A stretch of 38,465 bases of DNA from positions 1-38,465 of the forward strand of contig JAHJJI010000006.1 in the NCBI GenBank assembly GCA_018823025.1. The letters run 5' to 3'. The DNA is from Gammaproteobacteria bacterium. GTDB taxonomy: Bacteria > Pseudomonadota > Gammaproteobacteria > Burkholderiales > Sulfuricellaceae. The notes below the pieces were generated by a model, which was not told where the DNA came from, made no database searches, and worked only from the letters and a program-made list of their open reading frames with translations. The translations under genes were made by a program, and so were the position numbers. Positions 7,126 through 15,560 of this stretch are shown here, in pieces (the first letter of the stretch is position 1; each line of letters begins with the position of its first letter).

Positions 7126-9601
7126 ACAGTGGCCTCAAGATCTTTTCCGCACAATTGAGTTCGATGCTGCCCGCCACAACAAGGCGCTGATAGATCTGGT
7201 CGCCGCAGCCGATCGCTGCCGGGAGGCCGAACTCGGCACAGCGAACCGCCATATGAGAGTTCGCTCCGCCAAAACGTGTGACCAAAGCACTGGGGCCTTT
7301 GGTGAATATCCAGTCGAATCCCGGATCGGCATTTTCGATGCAGACGATCATATTCCTTATGTTGATACTTGTCGGCGTGTTGGCTTCAAGTTTCACCACT
7401 GTACCCGAAGCCGAGCCGGTGCCGACAAAGTTCGGCTCGCTCCGGTTAAGGGTCGCCACATAGATGTCGCGCACATCGAAAATGATGTGCGCAAGCCGGA
7501 ATGCATGTGTCGCAGCCAGATTCTGGCGCGCTGTTTCGGCCATGTCGAGATAGTAGCTGTTCATATCATCCATGACCGGATGGCTGAGGCTTCTGGCGAT
7601 TGCCGGCCACTCCAGATAGGAGAGGTCGTCGCGGGACAAGCCGTGGAGTTCTCCCCAGCGCCCGATCATGGATAGCGCATCCGAGAGCGTGCGGGTGAAC
7701 ACGAACTTGACGTGCTCGCGTCCTGCAATGGCTTTGCGGGCATATTCAAAAAGCTGCTCCGCGTTCAGCACGTCGAGTCCGGCTTCAGCCAATAGCCGGT
7801 CGACGGCGGTGCGCTCCCCGGCAGTCAGGCTGAACTGCGGCGTAGCCGCTGATGGCCTGCTGGGCAGGTCGTTCAGGAACAGGTCGCCGCGCTCGTCGTA
7901 TCTCAGCGATGTGATCTCGTAAGTGCCGGGACGCAAATGACCGTACTTGCCGAGAAATTCGGCACGGGCGAGCTGGTTCTGGCAGACTCGGGTGTATTCG
8001 CCCACCATGTTGCCGGCAACAGTGCGGATGCTTCGTTTGAATGCAGTCAGGCGACAGTCGGAGAGCGCGCCGCGCCGGACGGCCGAGCGCAGCAAAGCCT
8101 CGGCGATGAAGGCATGGCGCGCAACGATCGCGAATGGCAATGTGCCGGATTCCTCGCATTGTGCCAGAAGGAATTCGGCTCTGGCCAGAAAGGCGTGCGC
8201 CGGGCTCCCGGTGATTTCCTCGAGTTTCAGTTCGTCCAGACCTGCGGCAGCTTCCAGCGCGCGATCCAAGGTGCCGGCAGGGCCGGGAGCCAGATTGGTT
8301 CGGGTCAAGTCGGTCAGTGCGGCGGTGAAAGTCGCAAGCTCTTCCGCATCCAGCACATCGGGATATCGGGTGTTGAAATCATCGGCAAAGCAAAAATCCA
8401 GACATGTCGGCACGATCTCAAACTCGATCTTGTCATGCAATTCGGGGCGGGCTTCCAGTCTGGCGAGCCATGCATTGACCAGTTTCTCGCCTATCGTATC
8501 GGGCAGTCGGGCCGGCACAAAGGAATTGAAACTGTTGCGGACATCGATGTATGGATGATTGTTGACGAGCAGCATCAGATCCGTATCGGCCAAAGGCCGG
8601 TAGCCCATGGCGGCGCGCGCACGACACCAGACCGATCGGGTGATCAATCTTTGGTACAGGGAGGCGGCCAGCGGACGCGGCATGGTGCCAATGATCTCGG
8701 CCGGATTCCAGTCTGGCATGATGGCCAGAATGGTTCGTTCGCCCAGGATGCCATCGCGTCTTTTCGACTGGTCGCGCACGAAGTCTTCGGCATGGCTTAG
8801 CTGCCGTTGCGTGTGGCGTTCGTTGATGGGGAGCCAATTGGTGGCGAGCGTGATTCTGCGCACCTGAAACAGGAATAGCTGTCCCGATTTGTTCATGCCG
8901 AACTCGATATCCAGTGCGTCGCATTGGCAAACTTCTTCCAGTTCGCGCGCCAGCCTCAAGAACGCGGCGATTCGGGGGGACCTTATCATACTGTTATCGG
9001 CATAGCGGGATACGTACAGGCTTTTGTGGACTCCGTTGCCGCTGGTGACCACATCGGTGCGCCCGGTTTCGTCATCGAAGTCGATGCAGTAATAGGGAGC
9101 ACCATGCACCATGTCGAACGTCATGATGACACCGCTGACCGCCACATCGCCGACCATCGGCTGCACCAGTACCTGGTCATGCGGATCGCCGGTCAGTGAC
9201 TGCGCAACCTGATCGATCGCATCTTCAAGTTCGCGGGAGATGTGGCATGAAACATGGATTCTGCTTAAAAAAGCCCCCGCCATCGAGTTCTTCGCGCCGT
9301 CTTCAGCCTGCGCACTGCTTCGGATCGCCAAGGCCTGGTTGCCGAAGAGATGCCGGAGAGTATTGAGGATTTCTTTGCGGGATGCCGTCCATTCACTTAA
9401 TGAGAAAAAACAAATCTCCGGTATCTCCGCCGCAGTGACTACCGGCTGGAGCCGCTGCAGAGACTCGGCCTTAGTGCCAAAGGCAAAAGGAGGTACGACA
9501 GAATTTGCATTACTGCCTGTATGCAGGAACTCGCCAACCGGAATTTTAGAAGGGGCGTTGATGGCTAACCTTTGCGGGCAATAACAACGTAGATGTTGCA
9601 A
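7115..9601 (-). CDS. Probable L-glutamine kinase (Cj1418-like, PEP-synthase family)
   Basis: About 828 aa. The N-terminal PEP/pyruvate-dikinase ATP-grasp region shows FAFGTKAESLQRL, then AIRSSAQAEDGAKNSMAG, and closes with FLFQVRRITL where PEP synthases have Q-x-R-P. The C-terminus is the swivelling phosphohistidine domain: TRFGGANSHMAVRCAEFGLP, whose His (63 codons or fewer from the stop, about H783) would carry the phosphate. In C. jejuni, Cj1418 of this family phosphorylates the amide nitrogen of L-glutamine to begin MeOPN synthesis, and the gene is followed by Cj1417 and Cj1416 exactly as here. A true PEP synthase is unlikely in this operon. The start is uncertain. The frame is open back to GTG 9655 (91-base overlap with the methyltransferase gene); TTG 9601, chosen here, has GGAT upstream. 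AAAGG also lies six bases before an ATC at 9562, just past the upstream stop. Confidence 0.82.
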   Translation of the reverse strand: MQHLRCYCPQRLAINAPSKIPVGEFLHTGSNANSVVPPFAFGTKAESLQRLQPVVTAAEIPEICFFSLSEWTASRKEILNTLRHLFGNQALAIRSSAQAEDGAKNSMAGAFLSRIHVSCHISRELEDAIDQVAQSLTGDPHDQVLVQPMVGDVAVSGVIMTFDMVHGAPYYCIDFDDETGRTDVVTSGNGVHKSLYVSRYADNSMIRSPRIAAFLRLARELEEVCQCDALDIEFGMNKSGQLFLFQVRRITLATNWLPINERHTQRQLSHAEDFVRDQSKRRDGILGERTILAIMPDWNPAEIIGTMPRPLAASLYQRLITRSVWCRARAAMGYRPLADTDLMLLVNNHPYIDVRNSFNSFVPARLPDTIGEKLVNAWLARLEARPELHDKIEFEIVPTCLDFCFADDFNTRYPDVLDAEELATFTAALTDLTRTNLAPGPAGTLDRALEAAAGLDELKLEEITGSPAHAFLARAEFLLAQCEESGTLPFAIVARHAFIAEALLRSAVRRGALSDCRLTAFKRSIRTVAGNMVGEYTRVCQNQLARAEFLGKYGHLRPGTYEITSLRYDERGDLFLNDLPSRPSAATPQFSLTAGERTAVDRLLAEAGLDVLNAEQLFEYARKAIAGREHVKFVFTRTLSDALSMIGRWGELHGLSRDDLSYLEWPAIARSLSHPVMDDMNSYYLDMAETARQNLAATHAFRLAHIIFDVRDIYVATLNRSEPNFVGTGSASGTVVKLEANTPTSINIRNMIVCIENADPGFDWIFTKGPSALVTRFGGANSHMAVRCAEFGLPAAIGCGDQIYQRLVVAGSIELNCAEKILRPLYAE

Positions 9602-10350
9602 AACTGATCCGGAAGAAAACGCATCAGGGTATTTTGCAGGCGCTGGCCGAACCACGACAGGCGATATCCCTCCATTCGCGCTTTGTTTTCGTCGAATTTC
9701 TTGTGTGCCGAAGAGCGGAACGCGGCGAATTTATAGAGGATGGGCATATTCTCCACCGGACCGACAAAGTCTATGGTGAAGCCTGCGCGGGTGAATAACT
9801 GCTCGTACTCGCTGCGGGTCAGATTCATTTTGTGAAAAGCCTTCTTGCCATTCGCGCTTCCCCTATTTTTTCTGTCAGCCAGCCAGTCGGTTAGCTGGGT
9901 CTGGATATTGTCGGCCCGGAACGAGGCGCAGACCAGTCCGTCTTTCTCCAATACCCGGTGCGTTTCCTGGATTGCCTGATCCAGCCCGTGCTCAAGGTTG
10001 TGGTACAGCCCGAAAGCAAGTACATATTTGAAAGACTGGTCGGCGAAGCGAAGCCGGGTAATGTCCCCCACTTCTGCCTGTAGTGTCGGATCCATATTCT
10101 TGAGTTTGCCGATGGCGACATCAATGAAGTCGATGCCGATAATGTCGTAACCGCGGTCATGGTAGTAACGCAAAACCCGCCCGGCACCACAGCCGGCCTC
10201 AAGAATCTTTCCGGCCTTGTCTTGGACGGTCATTTGGGCGTACTTGAGCGGGTACACACCGGAATTCTCCATTGGCGCATCCGCCGGTATATCGCTCCAG
10301 CGTTTTGTCCAATAGTCTTTGTTATTGGCATTTCGATAGGTGATTCTCAT
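9565..10350 (-). CDS. Class I SAM methyltransferase (Cj1420-like)
   Basis: 261 aa. The SAM-binding motif I is KILEAGCGAGRVLRYYHDRG (about residues 48-67), followed by an acidic strand end (IIGIDFIDVA) and LAFGLYHNLEHGLDQAIQET. The stretch ASFRADNIQTQLTDWL and the N-terminal NANNKDYWTKRW agree with my memory of C. jejuni Cj1419/Cj1420, the methyltransferases of the MeOPN pathway. Its place directly before the glutamine kinase gene is also as in C. jejuni. It is therefore the best candidate for adding the O-methyl group. C. jejuni has two such genes side by side and only one is seen here; the methyltransferase at 15561 could be the second. The gap to the SGNH gene is 23 bases, with GGATCGGAT before the ATG. 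Confidence 0.8.
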   Translation of the reverse strand: MRITYRNANNKDYWTKRWSDIPADAPMENSGVYPLKYAQMTVQDKAGKILEAGCGAGRVLRYYHDRGYDIIGIDFIDVAIGKLKNMDPTLQAEVGDITRLRFADQSFKYVLAFGLYHNLEHGLDQAIQETHRVLEKDGLVCASFRADNIQTQLTDWLADRKNRGSANGKKAFHKMNLTRSEYEQLFTRAGFTIDFVGPVENMPILYKFAAFRSSAHKKFDENKARMEGYRLSWFGQRLQNTLMRFLPDQFCNIYVVIARKG

Positions 10351-10373
10351 CTGATCCGATCCATTTTTTGATA

Positions 10374-11585
10374 TTACGGGTTCTGTCCAGACGCCAGCCA
10401 GGCGGAGATCGCTTCCGCGACCTGAAGGTTGCCCTCAGCCGACAGGTGGCCGCCATATTGGTCGTCGATATAAAGCTTCTCAAATCCCGCATCGGCAAAT
10501 TTATCTGTAAGGTCAAGCACCGGCATTTGTTGCGCCAATTCGGCAAAGTAATTCTGGTAAGGAACTGCTTTGTTCCGGTTTAACTTCAGATCGAGCAATT
10601 GCGGCATCACAACTATCAACGGGCTATGCCCGCGGTGCTGAGCCTCCTGCCTGAATCGCAGCAATATCGCACTTAGGAGTTTGGTCGATTCACTGTCGCG
10701 ATATAGGCGGTATGCATCAATGAGATTGCGCTTCATGATCAATGCGAATGGAAGGTTTTCCATCCTGCGGTTGGAAACGCCCAAAGCACGCAGTACGCTA
10801 CGCACGGCTATGGCGCAGATCAGCATGATTTGTCTTGGCGGATTTCGCAGCAAGCTGAGAAGGTAGGGAAAACGGAACTGGTGTGAACGGAATTTTTTTT
10901 CATAGAAACCGTCGTGCTTGCGTATCTCGGGCAGCTTTTCCCGCAAGGCCGCAAAATCTTCCGCGTTGCGTATCTTGTTTTCGAGCAGGACCAGCTTGCC
11001 TTCCGGAGAAAGCGCAAAGCGCGGCTTGAATGCGAAAGTATTCCCGAATTCCAGATAATGTTTCCAGTAGGACTGTATCCGGCAGATGGTCTCCGGAACA
11101 AAAGCCATAACAACAATCTTTACCGTTTCCGACAGCTTCAGACCTTCATAACGCAACAGCGCTTGATCCACCCCGTAGTTGCCGACACCGAAGTTCAGAA
11201 CGCCGAACTCTTGTTGCTGTGCCAGTCGCACCTCCCAGGTTTCGCCATCTTCCACCTGCCTGCAAAAAGCATAAGAATCGCCAAATACCGCCATGGCTGG
11301 AGGCGTTTTGTTGAACGGGTTGGCGCGCGAGCCCAGCGCATCGATATGGAAGGTGACCGGGCCTTTTTGCCCGTTCTCAATGCCGCTCGAGTCAGGCTTT
11401 CTTACCCAGCCCAGATGCGGATCAAAGCTGTAATCAAGGAATTTTTCCAGCGCCTGCGGATCGAGTGTCGGCAACTCGTCCTGTTTTGTTATCAACCAGG
11501 GGAAGTTGCGCCGTTGCAGGCTGACTATCGCAACCAGTCCGGCTTCGATAACTACCAGTATGACGATCACGGTCAGAAAGCTCAT
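10374..11585 (-). CDS. Membrane-anchored SGNH/GDSL hydrolase-like protein
   Basis: 403 aa. An N-terminal hydrophobic segment (FLTVIVILVVIEAGLVAIV, residues 3-21) is probably a membrane anchor. The SGNH nucleophile motif is AVFGDSYAFCRQ (S104), block III-like residues are in FGVGNYGVDQALLRYE, and the C-terminal acid/His pair is in DDQYGGHLSAEGN (D375, H380). The family contains esterases and polysaccharide O-acyltransferases of the AlgX/AlgJ kind. ATG overlaps the TGA of the CysC-like kinase gene (ATGA), and the methyltransferase of the phosphoramidate set follows, so it lies inside that module. No counterpart is known to me in the C. jejuni MeOPN gene set. It could act on the exported or membrane-bound polymer, for example in O-acyl or phosphoramidate transfer or removal; that is inference only. 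Confidence 0.75.
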   Translation of the reverse strand: MSFLTVIVILVVIEAGLVAIVSLQRRNFPWLITKQDELPTLDPQALEKFLDYSFDPHLGWVRKPDSSGIENGQKGPVTFHIDALGSRANPFNKTPPAMAVFGDSYAFCRQVEDGETWEVRLAQQQEFGVLNFGVGNYGVDQALLRYEGLKLSETVKIVVMAFVPETICRIQSYWKHYLEFGNTFAFKPRFALSPEGKLVLLENKIRNAEDFAALREKLPEIRKHDGFYEKKFRSHQFRFPYLLSLLRNPPRQIMLICAIAVRSVLRALGVSNRRMENLPFALIMKRNLIDAYRLYRDSESTKLLSAILLRFRQEAQHRGHSPLIVVMPQLLDLKLNRNKAVPYQNYFAELAQQMPVLDLTDKFADAGFEKLYIDDQYGGHLSAEGNLQVAEAISAWLASGQNP

Positions 11586-12142
11586 GCGCAGCCCAGTGCT
11601 TGTCGCACTTCAGCAAGGCTCATAATGCGATCAGTCAACTCGCCAAGATCCTGCAGATCTGATTCATTCTCAATAACCAGGTCGGGGTGCCCCGGTTCTG
11701 GGAATGGGATGTCGACTCCTACCACATTGGCTATTTCTCCCCGCATCGCGCGGCCATACAGATTTTTGATATCCCGCCCGAGCAAGGTTTGCATTGAGGC
11801 TTTGAGATAGACCTCGTAGTAGCCGGGAATATTTTCCCGGTTCCAGCGCTGCCACTCCGGGAAAATAGAGAGAACGGCGGCAACGACGTGGATACCCTGA
11901 CCGGCAAGGAAGTTTGATAAAACCGACAGCCGCTCGGCATTGCGCCGTCGTCCTTCAATGGTGTGGTCGACATCATTGCCGAACAGGGCGCGGATCAAAT
12001 CACCGTCCAGCAGAACCACCTTGCCGTTCAAGCCGCGAATCCGTTCGACCACTTGGCTCGCCAGTGTTGTCTTGCCGGCGCCGGATAAACCGATGATCCA
12101 GATAACCATAAATTGTTCCTGTTGGTGCAGAGGCTTGATCAT
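11582..12142 (-). CDS. CysC-like kinase, probable cytidine diphosphoramidate kinase (Cj1415-like)
   Basis: 186 aa, APS-kinase family. The P-loop is GLSGAGKTT (residues 18-26), the substrate-side acid motif is LLDGDLIR (46-48), and RRRNAERLS and YEVYLKAS follow the family pattern. APS kinases make PAPS. There is no cysD, cysN, sat or other sulfate gene in the window. The gene sits in an operon with the Cj1416-, Cj1417-, Cj1418- and Cj1420-like genes. In C. jejuni the CysC-like Cj1415 phosphorylates the 3'-hydroxyl of cytidine diphosphoramidate, analogous to PAPS formation. That role is the most economical here. ATG overlaps the previous TAA by one base (TAATG). A second in-frame ATG at 12109, with AGGAAC upstream, would give a 175-aa protein with the usual short APS-kinase N-terminus. 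Confidence 0.8.
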   Translation of the reverse strand: MIKPLHQQEQFMVIWIIGLSGAGKTTLASQVVERIRGLNGKVVLLDGDLIRALFGNDVDHTIEGRRRNAERLSVLSNFLAGQGIHVVAAVLSIFPEWQRWNRENIPGYYEVYLKASMQTLLGRDIKNLYGRAMRGEIANVVGVDIPFPEPGHPDLVIENESDLQDLGELTDRIMSLAEVRQALGCA

Positions 12143-13371
12143 TACAAGCGGTTAAATATCTCGGCGACTCTTTTCGCCCCTCTGCCTCTGGGGGAGTCGA
12201 AATATTCTTTAAAGAGCATCTCAATACGTCTGCTGTTTTCCTTATAAAACTCGTCTGAATCGAGCATGCTTTCAAGCGTAGAGATATCTTGAGGGCTCAC
12301 AACGGGCAAATGTTTTTTCAATTCCGTCACCGATGAATTGGCAAAAATGGGAATCGCATTCGGTTTGCTGGCGATGTTGTCTGGAACGTCCAGAAAAACA
12401 ATATTTTTCCCCAGGAATATGGCGGAAAACGGCGTGCCGCCGTTATCGGCCAATACAATGTCGGCGATACCGAATAACTCGTTCATGTCGCGCAACGCGT
12501 TCCTGTCGATATTGAAATTAAATTTCTCAAGCAGAGCGATATATTCTTTCTCTTGAACAAAAGAAAGAGGATGCGGCCTGACGATAAGGTTGTACTTGTC
12601 GCGGATTGCAGAAAGCGGCCCGGCAAATAGCGGGATGGATGAGCTGACACCGCCGAGAGTCGGCATCCACAACACTGTTTTTTTCGATTCGGCAATTCCA
12701 AACTCGCGCTTGATATTGCTCATATCCATGATCTCTGAAAAAAAACGATCATATCTCGGGTATCCCATCACAACAGCTCTACCTTTGAATCGTTTCTTTA
12801 TTTCGCGCTCGTCATTGACTCCGTGGCAGAGGAATAGATCGTAAATATTGTTCCACCTTTGCAGGCTCCAGCCCTCGCTTATGTCCGCGCCATACATGTA
12901 TCGGATTTGTTTGTGTCCGATCTGCAGCGGGAGATACGTGCGAGTATCCGCTTCAAATTCCCATGCGGGCTTTTTCCCCATTGATACCAGACCACGATTG
13001 ATCAGCTTTTTGATTTTCTCGCTTGCGGTCGCCGGTTTAATATCCTCGGTTGAACCCGCGATCATATGATTGCTCACCACATATTCGAACTTTATTCCGC
13101 AACCGATTATCTCCGCCATGTTCCGCACCTCATATCCTTCTGCGCGGATGCGTTTGAAAAAATCCGATACTCCGAGTCTTTCATTTCCATTCGCATCGGA
13201 AGAAAAATATTTGGTCAGTACAATTGTGAAACTCGCAGGGCCTAGCGCGTTCCACACGTCCGCATAGTGAACCAGCATTGCGGGGTCGTGCACCAGAAAG
13301 GCAAACTTCTTGCGCAATTTCAACTTCCCATATGATGCATTTTGAGATGGCACTTCACTCGCTGGTTTCAT
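12142..13371 (-). CDS. CDP-glycerol glycerophosphotransferase-like / GT-B transferase
   Basis: 409 aa. The C-terminal half looks like the nucleotide-binding domain of the TagB/TagF (CDP-glycerol glycerophosphotransferase) and related GT-B enzymes: VLWMPTLGG at about 233, LIVRPHP (262-268), and [18 protein letters not shown] (300-317), which corresponds to the family's acidic/Ser-rich motif near the active site. The N-terminus ([20 protein letters not shown]) would be the acceptor domain. The family transfers phosphoglycerol or a sugar from a CDP- or UDP-activated donor. Since the following genes would make a CDP-activated phosphoramidate, a phospho-group transferase immediately upstream is suggestive, but it could equally be an ordinary glycosyltransferase. 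It is coupled to the aminotransferase gene by ATGA. It is more AT-rich than the genes after it. Confidence 0.6.
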   Translation of the reverse strand: MKPASEVPSQNASYGKLKLRKKFAFLVHDPAMLVHYADVWNALGPASFTIVLTKYFSSDANGNERLGVSDFFKRIRAEGYEVRNMAEIIGCGIKFEYVVSNHMIAGSTEDIKPATASEKIKKLINRGLVSMGKKPAWEFEADTRTYLPLQIGHKQIRYMYGADISEGWSLQRWNNIYDLFLCHGVNDEREIKKRFKGRAVVMGYPRYDRFFSEIMDMSNIKREFGIAESKKTVLWMPTLGGVSSSIPLFAGPLSAIRDKYNLIVRPHPLSFVQEKEYIALLEKFNFNIDRNALRDMNELFGIADIVLADNGGTPFSAIFLGKNIVFLDVPDNIASKPNAIPIFANSSVTELKKHLPVVSPQDISTLESMLDSDEFYKENSRRIEMLFKEYFDSPRGRGAKRVAEIFNRL

Positions 13372-14483
13372 GATGGGCGCCTTGTGGATTGCCGAAAACC
13401 AAGCACGGCAGTTGTGATGCGTCCAATTTCTTCAATATTGAGCTCGGAATGCATCGGCAAACTCAATACCTCTTCAGCCAAAACATCGGCAATCGGCAAT
13501 CTGCATCCACGCAACGGCTGATAGCAGGCTTGCCGATGCGGCGGAATCGGATAGTGAATGACGGTAGACACCCCCTGCCGCTCCAGATGCGCTTTTAATG
13601 CATCGCGTTGTTTGCTGCGTATAACGTAAAGGTGCCAAGCCGGTTCGGCGAATTCGGGCGCCTTGGGCAAACAGATATCAGCTTCGGCTAATAGCTGGGC
13701 ATACTGCACCGAGATTTCCCTGCGCCGCGAATTCCACCGATCAAGCATAGGCAGCTTGGCCCGGAGAAAGGCTGCCTGCATTTCATCCAACCGGCTGTTA
13801 TAACCGGTAACCTCATGCCGATACTTAACTGTTGAACCGTAGTTCCGCAGTTGCCTGATCTTATTGGCAATGGCCTCGTCGTTGGTGAGCACGGCGCCGC
13901 CGTCGCCGAGAGCGCCCAGGTTCTTGCCGGGATAGAAGCTTGTAGCTGCCGCATGGCCCAGCGAACCGGAACGGCGTCCTTTGTAGCGCGCGCCGTGTGC
14001 TTGGGCGGCATCTTCGATCACAATCAACCCATGCTTGGCGGCAAGCGCATTGATCGGATCCATGTCTGCGGGTTGGCCATAAAGATGGACTGGAATAATA
14101 GCCCGCGTACGCGGGGTGATGGCGCTATCGATTAACGCCGGATCAATGTTGTGTGTATCGATATTCGGTTCGACAGGCACTGGCGTCGCGCCGCACTCGG
14201 TAACAGCCAGCCAAGTGGCTATGAAGGTATTGGAAGGAACGATCACCTCGTCACCGGAGCCTATGCCATAGGCACGCAACAGGAGGTGGAGTGCTTCTAA
14301 CCCGTTGCCGACACCGATGCAGTGCTTAACTTCGCAATATTGAGCGAATTCGGTTTCAAAAGCTTCAAGTTCCGGCCCCATGATGAACCGACCTGAGTCC
14401 ATGACCCGTCGATAGGCAGAATCAAGAGGATGGCGGATGGATTGATGCAGTCGGCCAAGATCGAGAAATGGAACGGATTTCAT
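13368..14483 (-). CDS. dTDP-3-oxo-6-deoxyhexose aminotransferase (FdtB/QdtB type)
   Basis: 371 aa PLP enzyme of the DegT/DnrJ/EryC1/StrS family. The PLP lysine is K187 in [36 protein letters not shown] holds the cofactor-contacting acid, and the N-terminal FLDLGRLH is typical of the 3-aminotransferase subfamily. Such enzymes convert dTDP-3-keto-6-deoxyhexose to the 3-amino sugar (Fuc3N or Qui3N) with glutamate. The directly coupled upstream gene encodes the matching 3,4-ketoisomerase (ATGA overlap), and a GNAT acetyltransferase precedes it, so the set would give a dTDP-3-acylamino-3,6-dideoxyhexose. Whether the product is the galacto or gluco form cannot be read from the sequence. rmlA and rmlB, which make the substrate, are not in this window. 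Confidence 0.88.
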   Translation of the reverse strand: MKSVPFLDLGRLHQSIRHPLDSAYRRVMDSGRFIMGPELEAFETEFAQYCEVKHCIGVGNGLEALHLLLRAYGIGSGDEVIVPSNTFIATWLAVTECGATPVPVEPNIDTHNIDPALIDSAITPRTRAIIPVHLYGQPADMDPINALAAKHGLIVIEDAAQAHGARYKGRRSGSLGHAAATSFYPGKNLGALGDGGAVLTNDEAIANKIRQLRNYGSTVKYRHEVTGYNSRLDEMQAAFLRAKLPMLDRWNSRRREISVQYAQLLAEADICLPKAPEFAEPAWHLYVIRSKQRDALKAHLERQGVSTVIHYPIPPHRQACYQPLRGCRLPIADVLAEEVLSLPMHSELNIEEIGRITTAVLGFRQSTRRPS

Positions 14484-14896
14484 TTGGTCGATCTTTGCGC
14501 ATCGCGGACGAATTTCTCATAGTCGCGATAATAATCCTGCTCGTCGTAATAATTGGATGCCAATACCATGCACACTGCTCCGGACGAGAAGTTGTCCATT
14601 TCCCGCCAGATCATGGGGCAAACATACAGGCCGTAGTAACTGCGGTTCATGTGCACGGTTTTTTTGGACTGTCCATCATCGAGATGGATGTCAAATGAAC
14701 CCGACATGGCGATGATCAATTGATGGAGTCCTTTGTGGGCATGACCGCCTCGCTCTGCGCCGCCAGGCACATCATACAAATAGTAAACGCGGCGAATATC
14801 GAAAGGAATATGACGCCCCGCCTCGACAAACGTCAAATTGCCCCTGGGATCATGGATCTGGGGCAAATCGATTATTTTGCACTGCTCTAGGCTCAT
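14480..14896 (-). CDS. dTDP-6-deoxyhex-4-ulose 3,4-ketoisomerase (FdtA/QdtA type cupin)
   Basis: 138 aa, a single cupin domain of the WxcM-like/FdtA family. It shows [17 protein letters not shown] near the N-terminus, [20 protein letters not shown] with the paired catalytic histidines H52 and H54, and a C-terminal [15 protein letters not shown], all family hallmarks at the usual length. It moves the keto group of dTDP-4-keto-6-deoxyglucose from C4 to C3, with or without C4 epimerisation, to supply the downstream aminotransferase, whose ATG overlaps its stop. An AGAAG Shine-Dalgarno sequence lies before the ATG, eight bases after the acetyltransferase stop. Confidence 0.9.
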   Translation of the reverse strand: MSLEQCKIIDLPQIHDPRGNLTFVEAGRHIPFDIRRVYYLYDVPGGAERGGHAHKGLHQLIIAMSGSFDIHLDDGQSKKTVHMNRSYYGLYVCPMIWREMDNFSSGAVCMVLASNYYDEQDYYRDYEKFVRDAQRSTK

Positions 14897-14904
14897 CGCT
14901 TCTT

Positions 14905-15423
14905 CTACGGTAAATAACGTTGATATTTGGGGCGCAAATTCAAGTATGTTGCGCGGTCGTACTCAAAGTAATAATTCAGGTCGTCTTCGCCGACGATCAG
15001 CGCGCCAAAACGCTTGTGAAAATCAACAACCTTTATATTTTTCTTTCTCACATCAAAATGTGACTTTTGATAATGGAGAGAAAAGAATGCGAAGTCGTAA
15101 ATCAATAACGCCGACTCGATGGCCGCATTTCTGGGCGCATCGTCCGCGAGAATCCAACTGCCCCAGCAAAAGCTATTATCACGGACATCATAAATGCGAA
15201 TCGTCCCTATGGAGCGCCGATTCAAATCGCATATTACGAAATAGTATTCCGTCTGGCTCTGCAGATAACTGGCAATAAATCCTTTCTGTTTCTCAATATC
15301 GCCGGATGTAACCGAAATATGCCTGCTCTTTTCTGGATCAGTTCGTAATTTAATAATAAATTCCGCATCTTCAATCATTACTTCTCTAAAAAAAATGGAT
15401 TTTCCGAGTACGTATGGTTTCAT
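14905..15423 (-). CDS. GNAT-family N-acetyltransferase
   Basis: 172 aa. The GNAT fold is visible as LRTDPEKSRHIS near the N-terminus, ICDLNRRSIGTIRIYDV (strands 2-4), and GSWILADDAPRNAAIES, which replaces the acetyl-CoA loop region, then VRKKNIKVVDFHKRFGA near the C-terminus. This is the RimJ/PseH-like subgroup that N-acetylates amino sugars or peptide termini. Placed directly before the ketoisomerase and aminotransferase, it most likely acylates the 3-amino group of the dTDP-sugar. Characterised Fuc3NAc and Qui3NAc pathways often use left-handed-helix acetyltransferases (FdtC, QdtC), so a GNAT here would be a variant. A strong GGGAGG precedes the ATG by about seven bases, after a 137-base gap that could hold an internal promoter, though I see no convincing -35/-10 pair. 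Confidence 0.78.
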   Translation of the reverse strand: MKPYVLGKSIFFREVMIEDAEFIIKLRTDPEKSRHISVTSGDIEKQKGFIASYLQSQTEYYFVICDLNRRSIGTIRIYDVRDNSFCWGSWILADDAPRNAAIESALLIYDFAFFSLHYQKSHFDVRKKNIKVVDFHKRFGALIVGEDDLNYYFEYDRATYLNLRPKYQRYLP

Positions 15424-15560
15424 AACTGCCCTCCCGACTCTTGTTGCATATTCCCCAAATCAGCCGTGAAATTTGCAGGGAGTCTATTGCTGCCACTGAC
15501 GTTTTTATTCCGTGGGGGCAGATTTTTGGGGTGGGTTGAAGGTGGCAACATCGGAATCGA

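Noticed and set aside
7937-8800. Plus-strand ORF (287 aa) opposite the glutamine-kinase-like gene
   Set aside because: Shadow frame; the opposite strand is continuous coding sequence with PEP-synthase-family motifs.
11582-12142. Assimilatory sulfate reduction gene cysC
   Set aside because: No other sulfate activation gene in the operon; neighbours match the phosphoramidate pathway, in which a CysC-like kinase has another role.
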